Below, one piece after another: positions 23,147 through 35,502 of a DNA stretch of 64,000 nucleotides. The stretch covers positions 82,537,859 to 82,601,858 of the forward strand of contig NC_055999.1 of NCBI RefSeq assembly GCF_018446385.1, read 5' to 3'. The stretch comes from Zingiber officinale. Its lineage: Eukaryota > Streptophyta > Magnoliopsida > Zingiberales > Zingiberaceae. The number at the start of each line of letters is the position of its first letter. Positions within the stretch are counted from its first letter, which is position 1. The translations under genes were made by a program, and so were the position numbers. Below the pieces are notes generated by a model that saw only the letters and a list, made by a program, of their open reading frames with translations, was not told the origin of the DNA and searched no databases.

Positions 23147-24002
23147 GCGGATGAGAAGGATGGCACGAGAATTAAGTCGACGGGCTCGGTGCATCCGAGG
23201 AATGAGAAATTTTGGAAGAGTATGCAAGTGAAGCGAGAAGGATGTGTGTGGCGCTTCTGAGGGACAAGAAGTTGGAGAGGAAGACTTCTCGAGGAGAGAA
23301 GACCAGAGATGAGTTCGGGTGAGCTCAATTCTGGAAGATCGAAGAATCACCCAAGTGATCAGTGTCAAAGCCGGACAAAGTCAACTCTGAGTTGACCTTG
23401 TCTAGGCTCTCGGACTCTAGATACCCGGACCACCTGGTGCCGAACAAGTGCCCCATCGTATACCATTGTTGTGGGTCACATTGGTGTCCATGTTAGCAGC
23501 ACTCCGGGCACCCAGAGAGGGTTCAGGCGCCTGGACAAGCATAAAGTGTTATCATCGCACCATTGAGTATATGTTGCGAGCAGATAAGGCGCACAGCTGG
23601 GGGCACCCAAAGAGGACCCAGGCGCTCAGAGTCATCACGTTAGCAAATGACTATTTTCGACTAGTGGATTATAAATAGAGCTCTAGTCATCTTCATTTTA
23701 CACAACACTTATTATACTTTCATTTCCACACTCTATACTTTTGTTTCTGTTCTTCAACACATGTACGAGGTTTGTCTGCCTCCAATGATTCGTTAGAGAA
23801 GGAGATGGTATTGAGCTTTTATTGTCTTGAAGTAACAATTTTCTGATTACAAAACAAGTAAATCTGGTTGTCTCGTGCTTTTTTTTTATTTCATTCTAAT
23901 TTTAATTAAGTGTTTATCTAACTTAAGTCGAAAGTTTTGAGAAAAGGTAGTTTCACAATTTTAGATAAGTCACCCCCTCTTGCTAGTCGTATGGGACCAA
24001 CA
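23147..24002 (+). repeat. 5' LTR of element A, part after the CACTA insertion
   Basis: Continues the LTR begun at 14931-15041 and ends GGGACCAACA. It includes TATAAATA near 23670 and matches 26357-27325. Confidence 0.9.
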
Positions 24003-24004
24003 AG

Positions 24005-24016
24005 TGGTATCATAGC
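24005..24016 (+). other. Primer-binding site of element A
   Basis: TGGTATCATAGC, one base off the tRNA-iMet complement, two bases after the LTR end. Confidence 0.85.
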
Positions 24017-24059
24017 CAAGACTCTTCAGAAAGACTAATTATCATCTAAAGCATAAGAA

Positions 24060-25340
24060 ATGACCGAAGCTAGCATCCATCCACCGAAGTTCGAGGGATA
24101 CTTCGTGATTTGGAAGAAAAATATAGAGGTATTCTTTAAAATAAATTTTTAAATATTATTAACTATTATATATGGATTTATAGAACCCAAAGATCAACAT
24201 GGAAAGGTAAAGGAGGAACAATTCTGGAACAAGAAAGAGCAGGTCGATTTTGTGTCCAACAGAAAAGTAGAATTCCATTTGCTAAATGTACTACCACCAA
24301 AAGAATTTAATTGAATCGGTGCCTACAATTACACCAAAGACCTTTGGGAGAAATTCTTGGAGTTCCATGAAAGAACCTTGGAGGCCAAACTAGCCAAATG
24401 GGGCATCCTCTAGAATCAGCTAACAAACCTTTGGATGATCAAGGGGGAGAAGGTGGCTCAACTACAGGCAAAGATCAAGGATCTAATCACCCAACTCAAT
24501 AACCTCTAAGAGTCAGTAATGGATCGAGACTCAATTCGATACGTGCGTAATGCCTTTTTGAGAAAACAAGAATGGTCATCCTTAGTAGATGCATACTACA
24601 TCTCTAAGGACTTGAAGGTAAGTACCCTATAAGAGTTATTTTCAACTTTCAAATTACACGAGTCTTGATGTGCAGGAGCTTCAAAAGAAATAAAGTCAAG
24701 TCAGAACCTAGCCTTGCAAGCCAAGAAGGAAGAACCTGATTTTGACACATCACTCGACGAAGATGAAACTACATTTATGATAAGAAAGTTTAGTAAATTC
24801 CTTAAGTCTAACAAGTTTAACAAGTTATAGGCTAAGAAATTTCCACAAAGCAAATGAAAGGTTTGATGCTATAACTATCAAGAAGAAAGACATATAACTG
24901 ATAACTGCCCAAAACTGAAAGAGAATGACAAGAATAAAAGATCAATCCAAACGAAGCACAAGAACTTGAAGGCGACATGGGAGGAATCATTGTCATCCGA
25001 ATCAGAGATTGAAACCTACACCGGACTTGAACTTATGGCAAGTCACCAAGAAGATGGCGATACTTCATCAGAAATGAGCATCGACGAAGGGGGAGACACA
25101 TCAGAATAAAGCAGTGATGTAGGGGGATCATCTACCAACGAAACCGATTCGGTAAGTGAGGCACGTTCTCTACCTTCCAATATATTATATAAATTTGTTA
25201 AAATGCTTTCTAAAACTTCCTGTAAATTAGAAACATAAAATGAAAAATTAAAAAAGAAAAATTTAGAATTAAAAGTAACCTTAGCAAAATCCTATCGATT
25301 AGACAAATTAAAAGTTGAAAATGAAAATTTAAAAGATCAA
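24060..25340 (+). pseudogene. gag: Degenerate SIRE-like gag of element A
   Basis: Starts MTEASIHPPKFEGYFVIWKK, the typical N-terminus of SIRE/Maximus-type Gag (target-binding of particle RNA). A stop follows after KINF. Later pieces: a segment like LWEKFLEFHE (about 24340-24370); NAFLRKQEWSSLVDAYYISK (about 24550-24610); a zinc knuckle CYNYQEERHITDNC (about 24866-24910, second cysteine lost to Tyr context); and LKATWEESLSSESE (about 24970), the KATWD hallmark of SIRE Gag. A coiled-coil-coding part follows (about 25195-25350). There are many stops, and no protease, integrase or RT after it. Confidence 0.85.
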
Positions 25341-26356
25341 ATACAAAAATAAGAAAAAGATCGTTTATGCACACATGTTCAAAACTCTAGGAAATATCAA
25401 GGACTAAATTGGTATTTTAAATATCACAAGGGTAAAATTAGAAAAATAACAAGAAAATATATATCAAGAAAATTCTTGATTAATCTAGTAGGTAGGAGTC
25501 TATATTGAGTTCCTAAATCATGCTTAGGTTAAATCTTTATGCATGTTTTAATTTTAATTTGCCTTAATATTTTCTTTTCTTTGCATACTTAAAATTGTCT
25601 AATTTTTTAAATAAATTATTTCATATCCTTTCTATTTAAAATTAATTTTATTTTAATTTTTTTTGTGAAAAAGGAATTTATTACTTGTCAATGGAAAAAA
25701 TTTGAAATTTTTTTAACCATTAATGAATTTTCTATGATTTTTTATACCAAAATAGTAATTTTTAATATTAAAATATTTTAAAAAGTTAATAATCAAAATT
25801 TTAATTTTTTTGGAGATATAATTTTAATTTTACATACTCAAAAAAATTTAAAGAATTTTTTAAGCTTAAAATCTATTTTAAATATTTTTTTTGAAAAATA
25901 TACCTCTTTGTATAAAATAATTTATTATTACTTATATTAACTATGGTTATTTGTGAAAATTTTATAACTATTCTGGACTATTGTGTTTAATAATAACAAA
26001 AATATTTAGAATTTTTTAAAGAATAAAAAATATTTTAAAATTATTTTTTCAAAAATTGATTTTTAAATCATAAAAATTTAGGTTTTTGAAAATAATTTTC
26101 ACATTTTTTCTAAGTATTAGTCACTATTTATGTAACCCTTAGAATTTTTCTTAAATTTATTTTCAATATTTACCCTTATTTTTAATGTGATCTAAGGAAA
26201 AGAAATAAGATTAAGTTTAGGGGGAGGTACAATTTTTTTTTATCAATTATTTTAACTTGCAAATCAATTGTATTAAATTGCATATTTATTTATTTTATTG
26301 CTTTGATTTAACCCTAACTTAACTTGGATTGATGTCTCACATAAAAAAGGAGAGAT
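25341..26356 (+). other. AT-rich filler and polypurine tract of element A
   Basis: About 1 kb of A/T-rich sequence without coding similarity stands where pol would be. It ends in AAAAAAGGAGAGA (26343-26355), the polypurine tract. Confidence 0.75.
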
Positions 26357-27325
26357 TGTAAGTATCCTGTGTTGATTTTGATGTGATCAACCAAGTCAAG
26401 TTAGGCTCTGCATATTTGATGTCTTACGTCTGAGTGTGCAGGGACTTAGGAATGCAAGAAATTGAGCGGAAGACACAGTAGACGAGAAAGATAACACGGG
26501 AATCTAGTCGAGGGATGAGAAGTTGCAGAAGAGTATGCCGGTGGAGTAAGAAGAACACACGTGGTACTTCCAAGGGACGAGAAGCCGGCAGAAGACTGCT
26601 CAAGGGAAGAAGGCCAAAGATGAGTTCGGGTGAGCTCAACTCTAGAAGGTTGAAGAATCACCCAAGCAATCGGAGTTAAAGCCCGACAAAGTCAACTCTG
26701 AGTTGACCTTGTCCAGGCGCCTGAACTTAGTCCAGGAGCCCAGACTCTGGGCGTCCGGAGAGGGTCCGGGTGCCCGGACCACCTTGGTGCCGAACAAGCA
26801 CCTCGTCGCAGACCGTTGCTACAGATCACATTCGTGTCCATCTGAATAGCACTCCGCTCACCTAGACAAACATAAAGTATTATCATTGCACCATTGAGTA
26901 GCCTTGCGAGCAGTATAAGGTGCACAACTGGGGATGCCCAGAGAGGGTCCAGGTGCCCAGAGTCACCATGTCAGCAAATGGCTATTTTCGACTAGTGGAC
27001 TATAAATAGAGTCCTGGTCCTCTGCATTTTACACAACACTTACTATACTTTCATTTCCACACTTTGTATTTTTGTTTCTATTCTTTAACGCGTGTATGAG
27101 GCTTCTCCGCTTCTGAGGATTTTGCTCGAGAAGGAGATAATAGTGAGCTTTCATTGTCTTGAAGTATCAATCTTCTTATTACAAACCAAGTAAACTTTGT
27201 TGTGTCTCATACTTTCTTTTTATTTCATTCTAATTTTAATTAAGTGTTTGTCTAACTTAAGTCGAAAGTTTTGAGAAGGGTACTCAGACAATTCACCCCT
27301 CTTTTGTCGGCCACATAGGACTACA
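26357..27325 (+). repeat. 3' LTR of element A
   Basis: 969 bp, TGTAAGTATCC to GGACTACA. Contains the palindrome CAGGCGCCTG (26714-26723) and TATAAATA at 27001-27008. Confidence 0.92.
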
Positions 27326-27349
27326 CATTTTCAATGTGGTAGGCTCAAG

Positions 27350-28990
27350 CAAAGCACCATATAATAATCATTTTTTCTAGCCTAGTGTGGGCAATTGGCT
27401 ACACTGGGCCTACATTATATCTATCCATACTGTGAAACCATTCAGAGGAGTATGTATAGGGTGAAGTTAGTCCCCATCTAGCTGTATCTGATTGAAAGCT
27501 ACTTTAAAGATGATGTTGACGGAGCTGTCAGTATCAATAAATACTCTCTTTACTCGATAATTGACGATGAAAGCCTTGATTACTAAAGTGTTATCATGGG
27601 TGGCCTTGACTCCCACCAAATCTTCAGGCCTGAAATTTATAGAAGGGCCTTATCCTCTTCCCCAATTGGTGCTAACGACATAAATTTTCAGCCTTCTTCC
27701 ATGAGCCTTTCGGGCACGAATGGAGTTCCCATCTATGGGACCACCTGAGATCATGTTCAATCCCTCGAGCATCAATTTTCTTCTTACTTGTATCTTTTTC
27801 TTCTACCTTCTAATGAGATTGAGAGGAACCTTGGGGGTTCCTTTATGGAGAATGAGATCGCTGACTTGTAGGTCGATCGATATCAACATCATGATGATGA
27901 CAATGTTTGTAGGGCTCCGGAGATTTTTTTTGCTGGACCTACTCCAACTAGCGTTTTGCTGATCAGTTACTCATTTCAATTCCCTTACATACCACTGACA
28001 ATCCTGAATACAATGAGTACTTGATTGATGGTAGATACAATATTGAGTTACCTCAAGGGACCTACAACTAGATTCGAGAGCTGAAGTTGAGGCTAGTTCC
28101 ACTATACCACCTTTGAGAGCTGACAGGGCTTCCTCGACTTGAATATACTTAAGTGTTTGGACTTGTAATCCTTCGAAATTAGTTAGGCGGCTTTTCGCCA
28201 AAGATCGGAAAAAAAATCTTCATCGATCAAGCCTTGTACTTTTGGGGTAATCATGGGTGCATCCATGACCACCCGATTAAACTATTGCAAATATTATTTC
28301 AAGAGTTCTTTGAATTTTTGCCTGAGGGTGAACAAATCATGTGATGTTTTTGGTATATTTAGTTGGTTGCAAAGTGCTGTATGAAAATAGTTTTAAACTC
28401 CTCAAAAGTAAAAAATAGAAGGGGTAGGGAGTGTATTAAACCATCTATGCGTCGAGCCGGAGAGCATGGTCAAGAAAACTTAACACTTAACGCCATACTT
28501 ACACTGGTGTATTAAAGAAGCATTTTCAAATTTGCAAATATGATCTTCAGGAGTTTGTAGTACCATTATATTTTTCGATTTGCAACACTCGAAAGTGTCT
28601 TGGCAATTCATCTTCGAGGATGTTCCTCAAAAACGGAGGGCCTCGAGGACCCTTCGTTCCACCAAATTTTGGGCATTTCCCTTAGAAAATCCCACTGAGG
28701 GGTTTTACTAGAAGATTCTACAGAATGATCTCTCGCGATGGATTTACTGATTGATATGGGAGAGGCAGTCTACTGTGTCCCAGTAGGCAAGGTACCTTTT
28801 TGTATGCCAGTGTCACTTCAACTAACCGGAGCGACGGTTTGGTTGATGGATTGATAGTTGGTGGAGGATGCAAGGGTTGCCCTTTTAATACCACTTGCAC
28901 CGTCACCACTACCAATTTATCTAAATCCTCTATTGCCATGGTGATGACATTAGGTCTTTTGACATCATCCATCTTAATATCCTGGTTCAG
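27350..28990 (-). pseudogene. gag: Tat-type gypsy gag and start of protease
   Basis: Reads right to left from just inside the primer site. Gag N-terminal part near 28972-28718 (MDDVKRPNVITMAIEDLDKL...). A zinc-knuckle-like YCIYHQSSTHCIQDCQW (about 28030-27980) matches the CxxHxxxxHxxxxC form of Tat Gags. Protease start VFIDTDSSVNIIF (about 27545-27505), where the usual D-G-S or D-T-G core is altered. HTPLNGFTVW follows near 27450. The protease then continues at 13958, so a single ancient element is split. Numerous stops. Confidence 0.8.
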
Positions 28991-29005
28991 GTCTTTAACT
29001 CAGTG

Positions 29006-29023
29006 TTCCCATAGACGATGCCA
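29006..29023 (-). other. Primer-binding region of Tat element
   Basis: On the minus strand TGGCATCGTCTATGGGAA, close to the TGGCGCCGTCTGTGGGAA that follows the 5' LTR of Tat/Retrosat elements. Confidence 0.75.
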
Positions 29024-29032
29024 ATTTGATTA

Positions 29033-29830
29033 TGTCTGAGAATACCGATGAGTAAATCATTGGTGAGTTGACTTTGTTACTAATTTAACTGCTAATCGCT
29101 TGATGACAACAAGGATAATGTGATTCTATGAGTCTAGACGACAACAAACAAGAAGAAAAGAGGTTAGAATGTCGTCCAAAGAGTTCCCCAGCATAGCAAC
29201 TCCAACACTTAAGTTAAAGAACGAAGAAGATGAGTGTTAGGATTTTGATGTATGTAGATGTGCGCATATATCTTGGATGCCAAAAATGACTAACTTTTAT
29301 AGGTAGACAACATACTGTTTCCTTCCATTTCGATCTTCATATTATTATTATTTAATTTTTTAAATAATTCAAGACTTGTTCATGTCATTGATTTTTTTTT
29401 TCCAAAATAATCTGAGATTTATACGATGACTATCATTTTCCTAAAATGGTCCTGTATTCCTAATCGAGTCGTCGAGGAGACGGGATGCCAAGGAGTTGGG
29501 GTGCATCCATGGAGTTGGGGGTCGACTTATGGTATACCTAAGAAGTTGGGGTACATCCAAGAAACCAGGGTGCACCCAAGGAGTTGGGGGTCAACTTATG
29601 GTACGCCTAAGAAGCCGGAGTGCACCCAAGAAACAAGGTGCACCCAAGGAGTTCGGGGGTCAACTCATGGTACGCCTAAGATTAAGTTAGGATGCACCCA
29701 AGGAATCAGAGTCGACTTGATTTTTTTTTCTTTTGCTAGAACCACCATCTCAACAGGGTCATCAACTTCTCTTATCCATATGGCGCCCACTAATTGCTCT
29801 TTGGATAAGGTGATGTTGGGGATATAGAGA
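29033..29830 (-). repeat. 5' LTR of Tat element (outer end uncertain)
   Basis: Begins on the + strand with TGTCTGAGAATACC next to the primer region. No second LTR is in the window, so the right end is a guess from the change in sequence character after the repeats at 29511-29713. No gene seen. Confidence 0.5.
29511..29713 (+). repeat. Tandem repeat of about 68 bp, three units
   Basis: Units start GGAGTTGGGGGTC-like at 29511, 29580 and 29648 and contain GACTTATGGTA and GTGCACCCAAG words. The overlapping open frames here simply translate the repeat. Confidence 0.85.
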
Positions 29831-30429
29831 TATAATTAGACCCACCCATTGGTCGAGTCCAAATTGAACCTGACCTGAAACCTGAACTCGTTCAATGGTC
29901 TAATTACCCATCGACCCAATTTAATAGGCCCGACTCATAGAGATGGATTAATTAAAGATTAGCCCCTAGCAAATTGGCTAATTGACGGTTGAATCGCTAA
30001 TTTGCATTGACAGTTCAATCATCAATTTGAATCAAGCAGTTCAATTGCAGATTAATCGTTGATTCATTAAAAACCTTTTATTTTTAAATTTTTATTTATA
30101 TATTTTAATTGTAGTTTTTGTTTAATAATATTAATAATATTTTACTAATATTAATAATTTGGTTGAATATTAATCAACCATTCTATCTATATATATTAAA
30201 GTTAATTTTTTAACCTATTTGTATTCAATTTTTAACGTGGGATTGCTCTACTTTTCTATTAAACTTAAGTATAGGCATTGGCATGCCTCTCGGAGGCGCC
30301 ATCAACCTCAATTGAGGGCGCCTCCATCAAATTTAATCAGCTCCTTTCATTTTTTTTGCTGCTCAGATTGTCTGGATGATTACGAACAATTGAAATAGGA
30401 CTCATCCGACCATAATTTTCGACTATATA

Positions 30430-30460
<31 letters not shown>

Positions 30461-31084
30461 TATTAAAAATTATTGGTATCAAAAAATAAAATGATTTAGG
30501 ATTTAATATTTTTGGAGTAAGACTCATATATGAAGGTAACAATCGCTAGCATCGCCGTGTCGACTACTAAGAAGTCTGTTGACGCTGTTGGCAAGTTTGT
30601 GTTATAGCCGTGTCACAAAGCACGACTAAGTCATATTTCAGAACATGGTCGTGTCCATATGGCACAATTTTGTCGTGTTCTATTTTGAGCTATGAGTTGG
30701 AGATGCGAATAATATAGGGATATTTTCATCTTAACACCCTTATATAATTAGGGATGCATAAATACATATGATATAACCTTAATTGAAAATCCCAATGGAG
30801 AATACTCTAGGGCCTAATCTGAATTCAAAATTACATAGGGCTGGCTATTCACTATAATTGATATAATAAATTAATTAATTTAAAAATAAAAAAAATATGT
30901 GAATATTAATTTTCTAAAAATATAGAATAAAAGTCAAACAAATAAATGAAAATGAGTGCCTTCAAATTGTACGTCGTAGGTTCGACTACGAACATTGCCT
31001 CGACCGAAGCCCCCTCCTCCATGGGCGGAGCTAATGCATAGCTGGTCGATGCATTTCAGGAAATCTAAGCTGCTAGCTTGCTAC
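29831..31084. other. Unassigned AT-rich sequence
   Basis: No coding similarity recognised. Holds short direct repeats of GGTTGAAT/CAGTTCAAT type (29960-30060) and a microsatellite of TA then TAA units at about 30424-30463. May include remains of the outer Tat LTR. Confidence 0.5.
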
Positions 31085-31560
31085 ATTGAACAATGTTGTT
31101 CTGTTGCCTGAGCCCTTGAAAGGGTGTCTTCCCATAAAAGAATTCATGGAGAAAGATACCAAACGTCCCGCAGTCCACATCAGTTTCATGACCTTCGCCT
31201 TAGATGATTTCAAGGGCTAAATACTCATGAGTCCCAACAATGGACATTGATCCAGCATTGGTTGTCTGTGTTCATGGTTTTCTTGTTTTTTCTTATTCTT
31301 GTCGGAAAAGAGTCTTGGCATAAAGCATGTAGGCTGGACACAAAATCCACCATTTTTATGTTTGGAATGATTTGAAAGTGGTGATTTTATCAGAGTAGGG
31401 GAAACAACCCATCTCAAGGAGAGATCAAAATCAAAAAGCATTATGTGTCCATCGTCGCAAATAAGTACTTTTTCTGATTTTAGGTCTCTGTATACAACTC
31501 GAAGCATGTGTAAGCTGAGGGCAAGTAGTACTCCAGCAGCATAAAATCTATTCGAACTTT
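31085..31560 (-). pseudogene. D6PK-type AGC kinase fragment, copy 2 (inverted)
   Basis: Better preserved than copy 1. On the minus strand: [10 protein letters not shown] (about 31545); a catalytic loop with [13 protein letters not shown] (Asp kept, 31495-31460); the metal-binding loop [36 protein letters not shown]; then, with shifts, an APE-to-helix-F stretch and LFNV...LRFPEM (about 31090-31060). This is the kinase core from the end of the N-lobe to helix F/G of a D6 protein kinase-like enzyme. No ATP-binding Gly-loop. Together with 14045-14930 it forms an inverted duplication. Confidence 0.85.
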
Positions 31561-31870
31561 ATTTGAAGCTCAAAAATATATAAAAAAAATTAGCTTGATT
31601 TAAAATAAAATTCATGTTCAGTTCAACTTATTCAAACCTCAAGTCGAGCAGAATCGAATTATATCACTTAAATTTGAGTTCAATTCGAATTATTCAGACT
31701 TTAATTTGAGCATATTTCAATTAAAAATTATGTAAAAATAAATTTGAGTTCGGCTAACGAGGCTCATGACCAATCGAATAAAATATTATAGATTCAAATT
31801 TAATTTGAAAAAATTATTGAACATCAAGTTTGATTCGAATTTGATAATTTTAAATATGAATTAAATAGAT
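31561..31870 (-). other. AT-rich stretch paired with kinase copy 2
   Basis: Inverted homologue of 14045-14427, probably intron sequence of the source kinase gene. Confidence 0.6.
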
Positions 31871-32237
31871 TTAAATTAGGATAAACCAATAAATTTAATT
31901 TAATTAGGTTTAGATACCAAATCCAGTGGATAGAATAGTGATGTTCATAAAATATGTACAGTTGAGTTCAGAGATGAAGGGAAGAGAATATGTTCTGTTG
32001 TGCTTAGATATTAAGAACAATTCAGATATAGATTACAGTTCAAAGGGCAAATCGACAGTATAAGTTAACAGCTATGTCAGATTGACTTGAAACTGTGTTT
32101 AGTACTAAATAAAAATTTATTATGTTAAGAGAATAACTTAACTTCAGTAATCAGTCAAGAGAATATTGGGATATATTGGAGTGAGTTAGGAAAGATAATC
32201 ATTAAGTTGACAGTATTCAATTCTTACTGTAATTAGT
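31871..32237. other. Unassigned sequence
   Basis: AT-rich, no coding similarity or clear repeat seen. Confidence 0.5.
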
Positions 32238-32400
32238 GGATCATTTGTTAGGAATATAATCTCTAAATTATAGTAGGATAGGGTAGGCGGTATTAATTAG
32301 CATTTAATTTTTTACTGTAATTCATATTACGTTGTATCATTATATAATGTATGTATTCTCGGTGAATAAAAAATAAGAGAAAAAATCTTCTATCTAAAGG
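32238..32400 (+). repeat. Short 5' LTR of Ale/Ivana-like element
   Basis: Starts TGTTAGGAATATAATC and holds GAATAAAAAATAAG, a polyadenylation-like signal, before the primer site. Only one copy in the window, so its start is inferred from the TGTTA form. Confidence 0.55.
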
Positions 32401-32407
32401 TTTGATT

Positions 32408-32420
32408 TGGTATCAGAACC
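32408..32420 (+). other. Primer-binding site of Ale/Ivana-like element
   Basis: TGGTATCAGAACC, tRNA-iMet complement with one change. Confidence 0.8.
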
Positions 32421-32436
32421 AGATACAACCTCTACC

Positions 32437-33342
32437 ATGGTTGTCGAAATTCTTTCAACCAACCTAACCACTCAATCCAATCAACTCGGCAGACACACTA
32501 CCTTCGGATCTGACATAGCTATAGCTCTGATAGGTCTAAAGCTGGATGGCTCCAACTATGCTTTATGGTCTCAGGTGGTTGAAATGTATATCTCGGGCAA
32601 AGATAAACTGGGATACATCAATGGAGATTTCCCTCAGCTAGCCTTGGCCGATCCGGTCTTTTGACGATGGCGTACTCAGAATGCTATTGTTAAAGGTTGG
32701 TTAATCAACTCTATGGATGCCTCCCTTATTGGGAATTTTATTCGCTTCCCAACCGCGAAATCAGTATGGGGCACCCTGGGCACGACACACTTTGATGACA
32801 GTGACACCTCTCAAGTGTACGATCTTCGCCACTGGGTGACACGACTTAAACAAGATGTTGGTTCTCTAGAGAAGTTTTATTCAGATCTTCAAGGACTTTG
32901 GCGGGAAATTGATTTTCGACGACCAAATCCAATGGAATGTTCAAGTGATATTCAACGGTATAATTCCTTGGTTCAAGAAGACCGTGTCTACCTATTTCTA
33001 GATGGTCTTGATGATCACCTTGATAATATTCGCAACGATATCCTACAATTTCAGCCATTTCCCACACTAGAGCAGGCTTTTGCCCATGTTCGTCGAGAGG
33101 CTACTCGACAATCAGTAATGACCAACCATCCTGCGAATGATCTACATGGAGTAGGCTTAGCAACCCGAGGTTCTCGGTCAGGTCCTCGGGTTCCACCTCA
33201 CGTTGGTTCTCAATTAAGTTCTAGTAGGAGAACATGCCCTACCACCAAGGCCCTTCCTTGCTCGCATTGTGGTAGTGTTAAACACTCCCGTGACAACTGT
33301 TTTAAACTTCATGGATACCCCAACTGGTGGCACGACCTCTAG
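32437..33342 (+). pseudogene. gag: copia gag (Ale/Ivana-like)
   Basis: The start chosen is the ATG at 32437, 17 bp after the primer site. One frame with TGA at 32662 and TAG at 33342. Motifs: LDGSNYALWSQVVEMYISGK (UBN2-type Gag domain), VWGTL, FYSDLQGLWREID, VYLFLDGLDDHLDNIR and a zinc knuckle CSHCGSVKHSRDNCFKLHGYP (33258-33320). Forms the particle coat in intact relatives. Only the stops break it, so it decayed recently compared with the neighbouring Tat copy. Confidence 0.88.
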
Positions 33343-35400
33343 GCCCGCAAGAGGAAAAATAGCAGTGGGCAAGGCTCTTGGTCAAGGCAAGCAAGCGGAC
33401 TTAGCAAGGCATCCCTCTTTGACGGGTGGGATGTTGGAAAGGAGGACAGTTTGTTTGGTCTGATGGTTAGACCAGGCTGAGTTGCAGTGGGAGGAGCAGC
33501 TACTCAAACAACAGGGCAAAATGTTGATCTAGGCCAAACCATTGGACAAGATGGCCCAAGCCAGATAGTCGAGCAACGACTGCCCATCCTTCCACCTGAT
33601 GGTCTACCTACTTCCTCAGGTAATACTCTTCTTGGCTCGACCCAGGGGATAGCAGATCATTCATGGATACTTGATTTTGGTACGACAAATCACATGACTT
33701 TTGATGTGACCGATTTTACTCAACGTACTCCTCCCAGGCGAACCACAATTGTCAATGCTAATGGCGACATATCTTTGGTAACTGAGGCTGGGACTATGCA
33801 ATTGTTCCCTACCCTATCCTTATCTAATACCCTATTAGTGTCTTCCTTGTCCCGCAAGTTACTATCTGTTGGCCAACTTACTAAAGACTTGCATTGTATT
33901 GTACTAATTTATCCCACATTTTGTGTCATTCAGGATATTCTCAAAAAAGAGATCATTGGGCATGATACTAAGAGGAGGGGACTTTATTACACAGATAACT
34001 TCATCAACAGTAGTGCACATCACACATCTAGTGATTATCAAGCACAACAGGTTCTTCTATGGCATTGTCAACTGGGCGACCCTTCTTTTAATTATTTGCA
34101 GCATGTGTTTCCAATATTATTTTTGGGTTTATCTTCTATGCATTTTAAATGCGAAACTTGTTTGTTAGCAAAAATCCATAGAGTCTCGTATCCATTACGA
34201 CATAATAAATGTGACATTCCGTTTGCATTAGTCCATTATGATATTTGGGGTCCTACTCCAAATCCCACGTTGTCTGGTTACCGATGGTTTGTGGCATTTA
34301 TTGATGATTGTACCCGCATGACTTGAATTTATCTATTGCGCCATAAAAAGGAAGTGTTCACTATATTTTAGTCTTTTTAGACTCTTATTCAGACACAATT
34401 TGAGGCTAAAATCAACACGCTTCCCTCCGACAATGGAGGCGAGTATGTTAATCAATCCTTCTGTCAATATTCCAGTTCACATGGTCTCATTCATGAGACC
34501 TCCTACCCGCATACTCCCCAACAGAATGGTATTGCGGAGCAAAAAAATTGACATATCTTGGAGACTACTTGAGCTCTCCTTCTTGGGGCCCATGCCCCGC
34601 AACACCTCTGGGCTGACGCCATTTGTACCGTCGCATATCTCATTAATCGAATGCCCTCCAAAGTAGTGGGGTTCCAAACTCCTTTACAAGTTCTGGCGAT
34701 CTCAGTCTCATTACCTATCATTCTGATGCTTCCACCTCATATTTTTGGATGTGTGGCTCTTGTCCATCTTCCTGAAACCCAACGAACCAAGCTTGATCCC
34801 CGTGTCATCCGTTGTGTTTTCGTGGGATATGGTACTCACCAGAAGGGGTATCGATGTTATGACCCATCAATTCACCATACATATGTTACTCTAGATGTTA
34901 CCTTCATGGAATCTGAATTATTTTACTCCCCCACTACTTCCCTTCAGGGGGAGACGGTATTAGAAGGGACTACATGGCTCTCGTATGACCAATTAAATAA
35001 AGCAAGCATTCCACTTTCTGACTTAAGAGAAACAACCAATTATTCAGAAGATTGCCCAGGAGAAACCACTCCCTTAACAACAAATTATTCGGAAGATTGC
35101 CTAGGAGGAACCACTCCCTGTCCGGGCGACACAGTAAACCTGCCGAAAGAATCTCATTCTGGCCCAAGCAATACCATGCAAGTACCGCTCGAGGCCCCTC
35201 CCTCGCCAGTATCCACCAACCTATCTCCTGAGAATATCATTGAGGTACATCCTTATGCTAGTGATAAAATTACTATTGTTGGCTATGAATTACCTTTCAG
35301 GCACAATACAGGTAAACCTCCAAACCGGAACTCTCCTAAAGAAAAAACCAGGCAGTTTAAATATCCCATTGCAAATTATGTGTCTACACTAAGGTTATCA
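33343..35400 (+). pseudogene. pol: copia protease and integrase (Ale/Ivana-like)
   Basis: Protease: HSWILDFGTTNHMTF (33660-33705), where the catalytic DSGA has become DFGT. GAG-pre-integrase: HDTKRRGLYY and LLWHCQLGDPSFNYL. Integrase zinc finger Cys pair CETCLLAK (34150-34175), first catalytic Asp in HYDIWGP (34230). A TGA at 34326 (probably Trp in relatives) and frameshifts follow. The second half is read at about 34400-34640 in other frames. The C-terminal part CVFVGYGTHQKGYRCYDPS is at 34813-34870. A linker rich in ETTPLTTNYSED repeats runs to 35400. Confidence 0.87.
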
Positions 35401-35502
35401 ACCCTCTAAAACACTTTGTATCTGAACTATCCTCAAATCAAGTTCCTACAAGTGTAGAAGAGACATTGGAAAATCCTAGGTGGACTTAAGCAATGGAAGA
35501 AG

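Larger units (their letters stand above)
14931..27325 (+). mobile_element. SIRE-like non-autonomous copia element A (contains nested CACTA)
   Basis: 5' LTR 14931-24002 (split by the CACTA at 15042-23143), primer site 24005-24016, degenerate gag, AT-rich filler with no pol, PPT, 3' LTR 26357-27325. Without the insertion it is about 4.3 kb with LTRs of about 967 and 969 bp. Target duplication CATTG (14926-14930) versus CATTT (27326-27330), one change. Inserted in the D6PK fragment: joining the flanks restores continuity with the second kinase copy. Confidence 0.9.

Noticed and set aside
14037..27420. CAGTGTAG words near both edges of the kinase fragment as possible terminal inverted repeats of a DNA transposon
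   Set aside because: The match is short (about 8 bases plus scattered agreement) and the expected 8-bp target duplication is absent.
29426..29827. 133-codon open frame with repeats of GTHGTPKK type
   Set aside because: Translation of the 68-bp tandem repeat; two frames are open at once and no start context or homology is seen.
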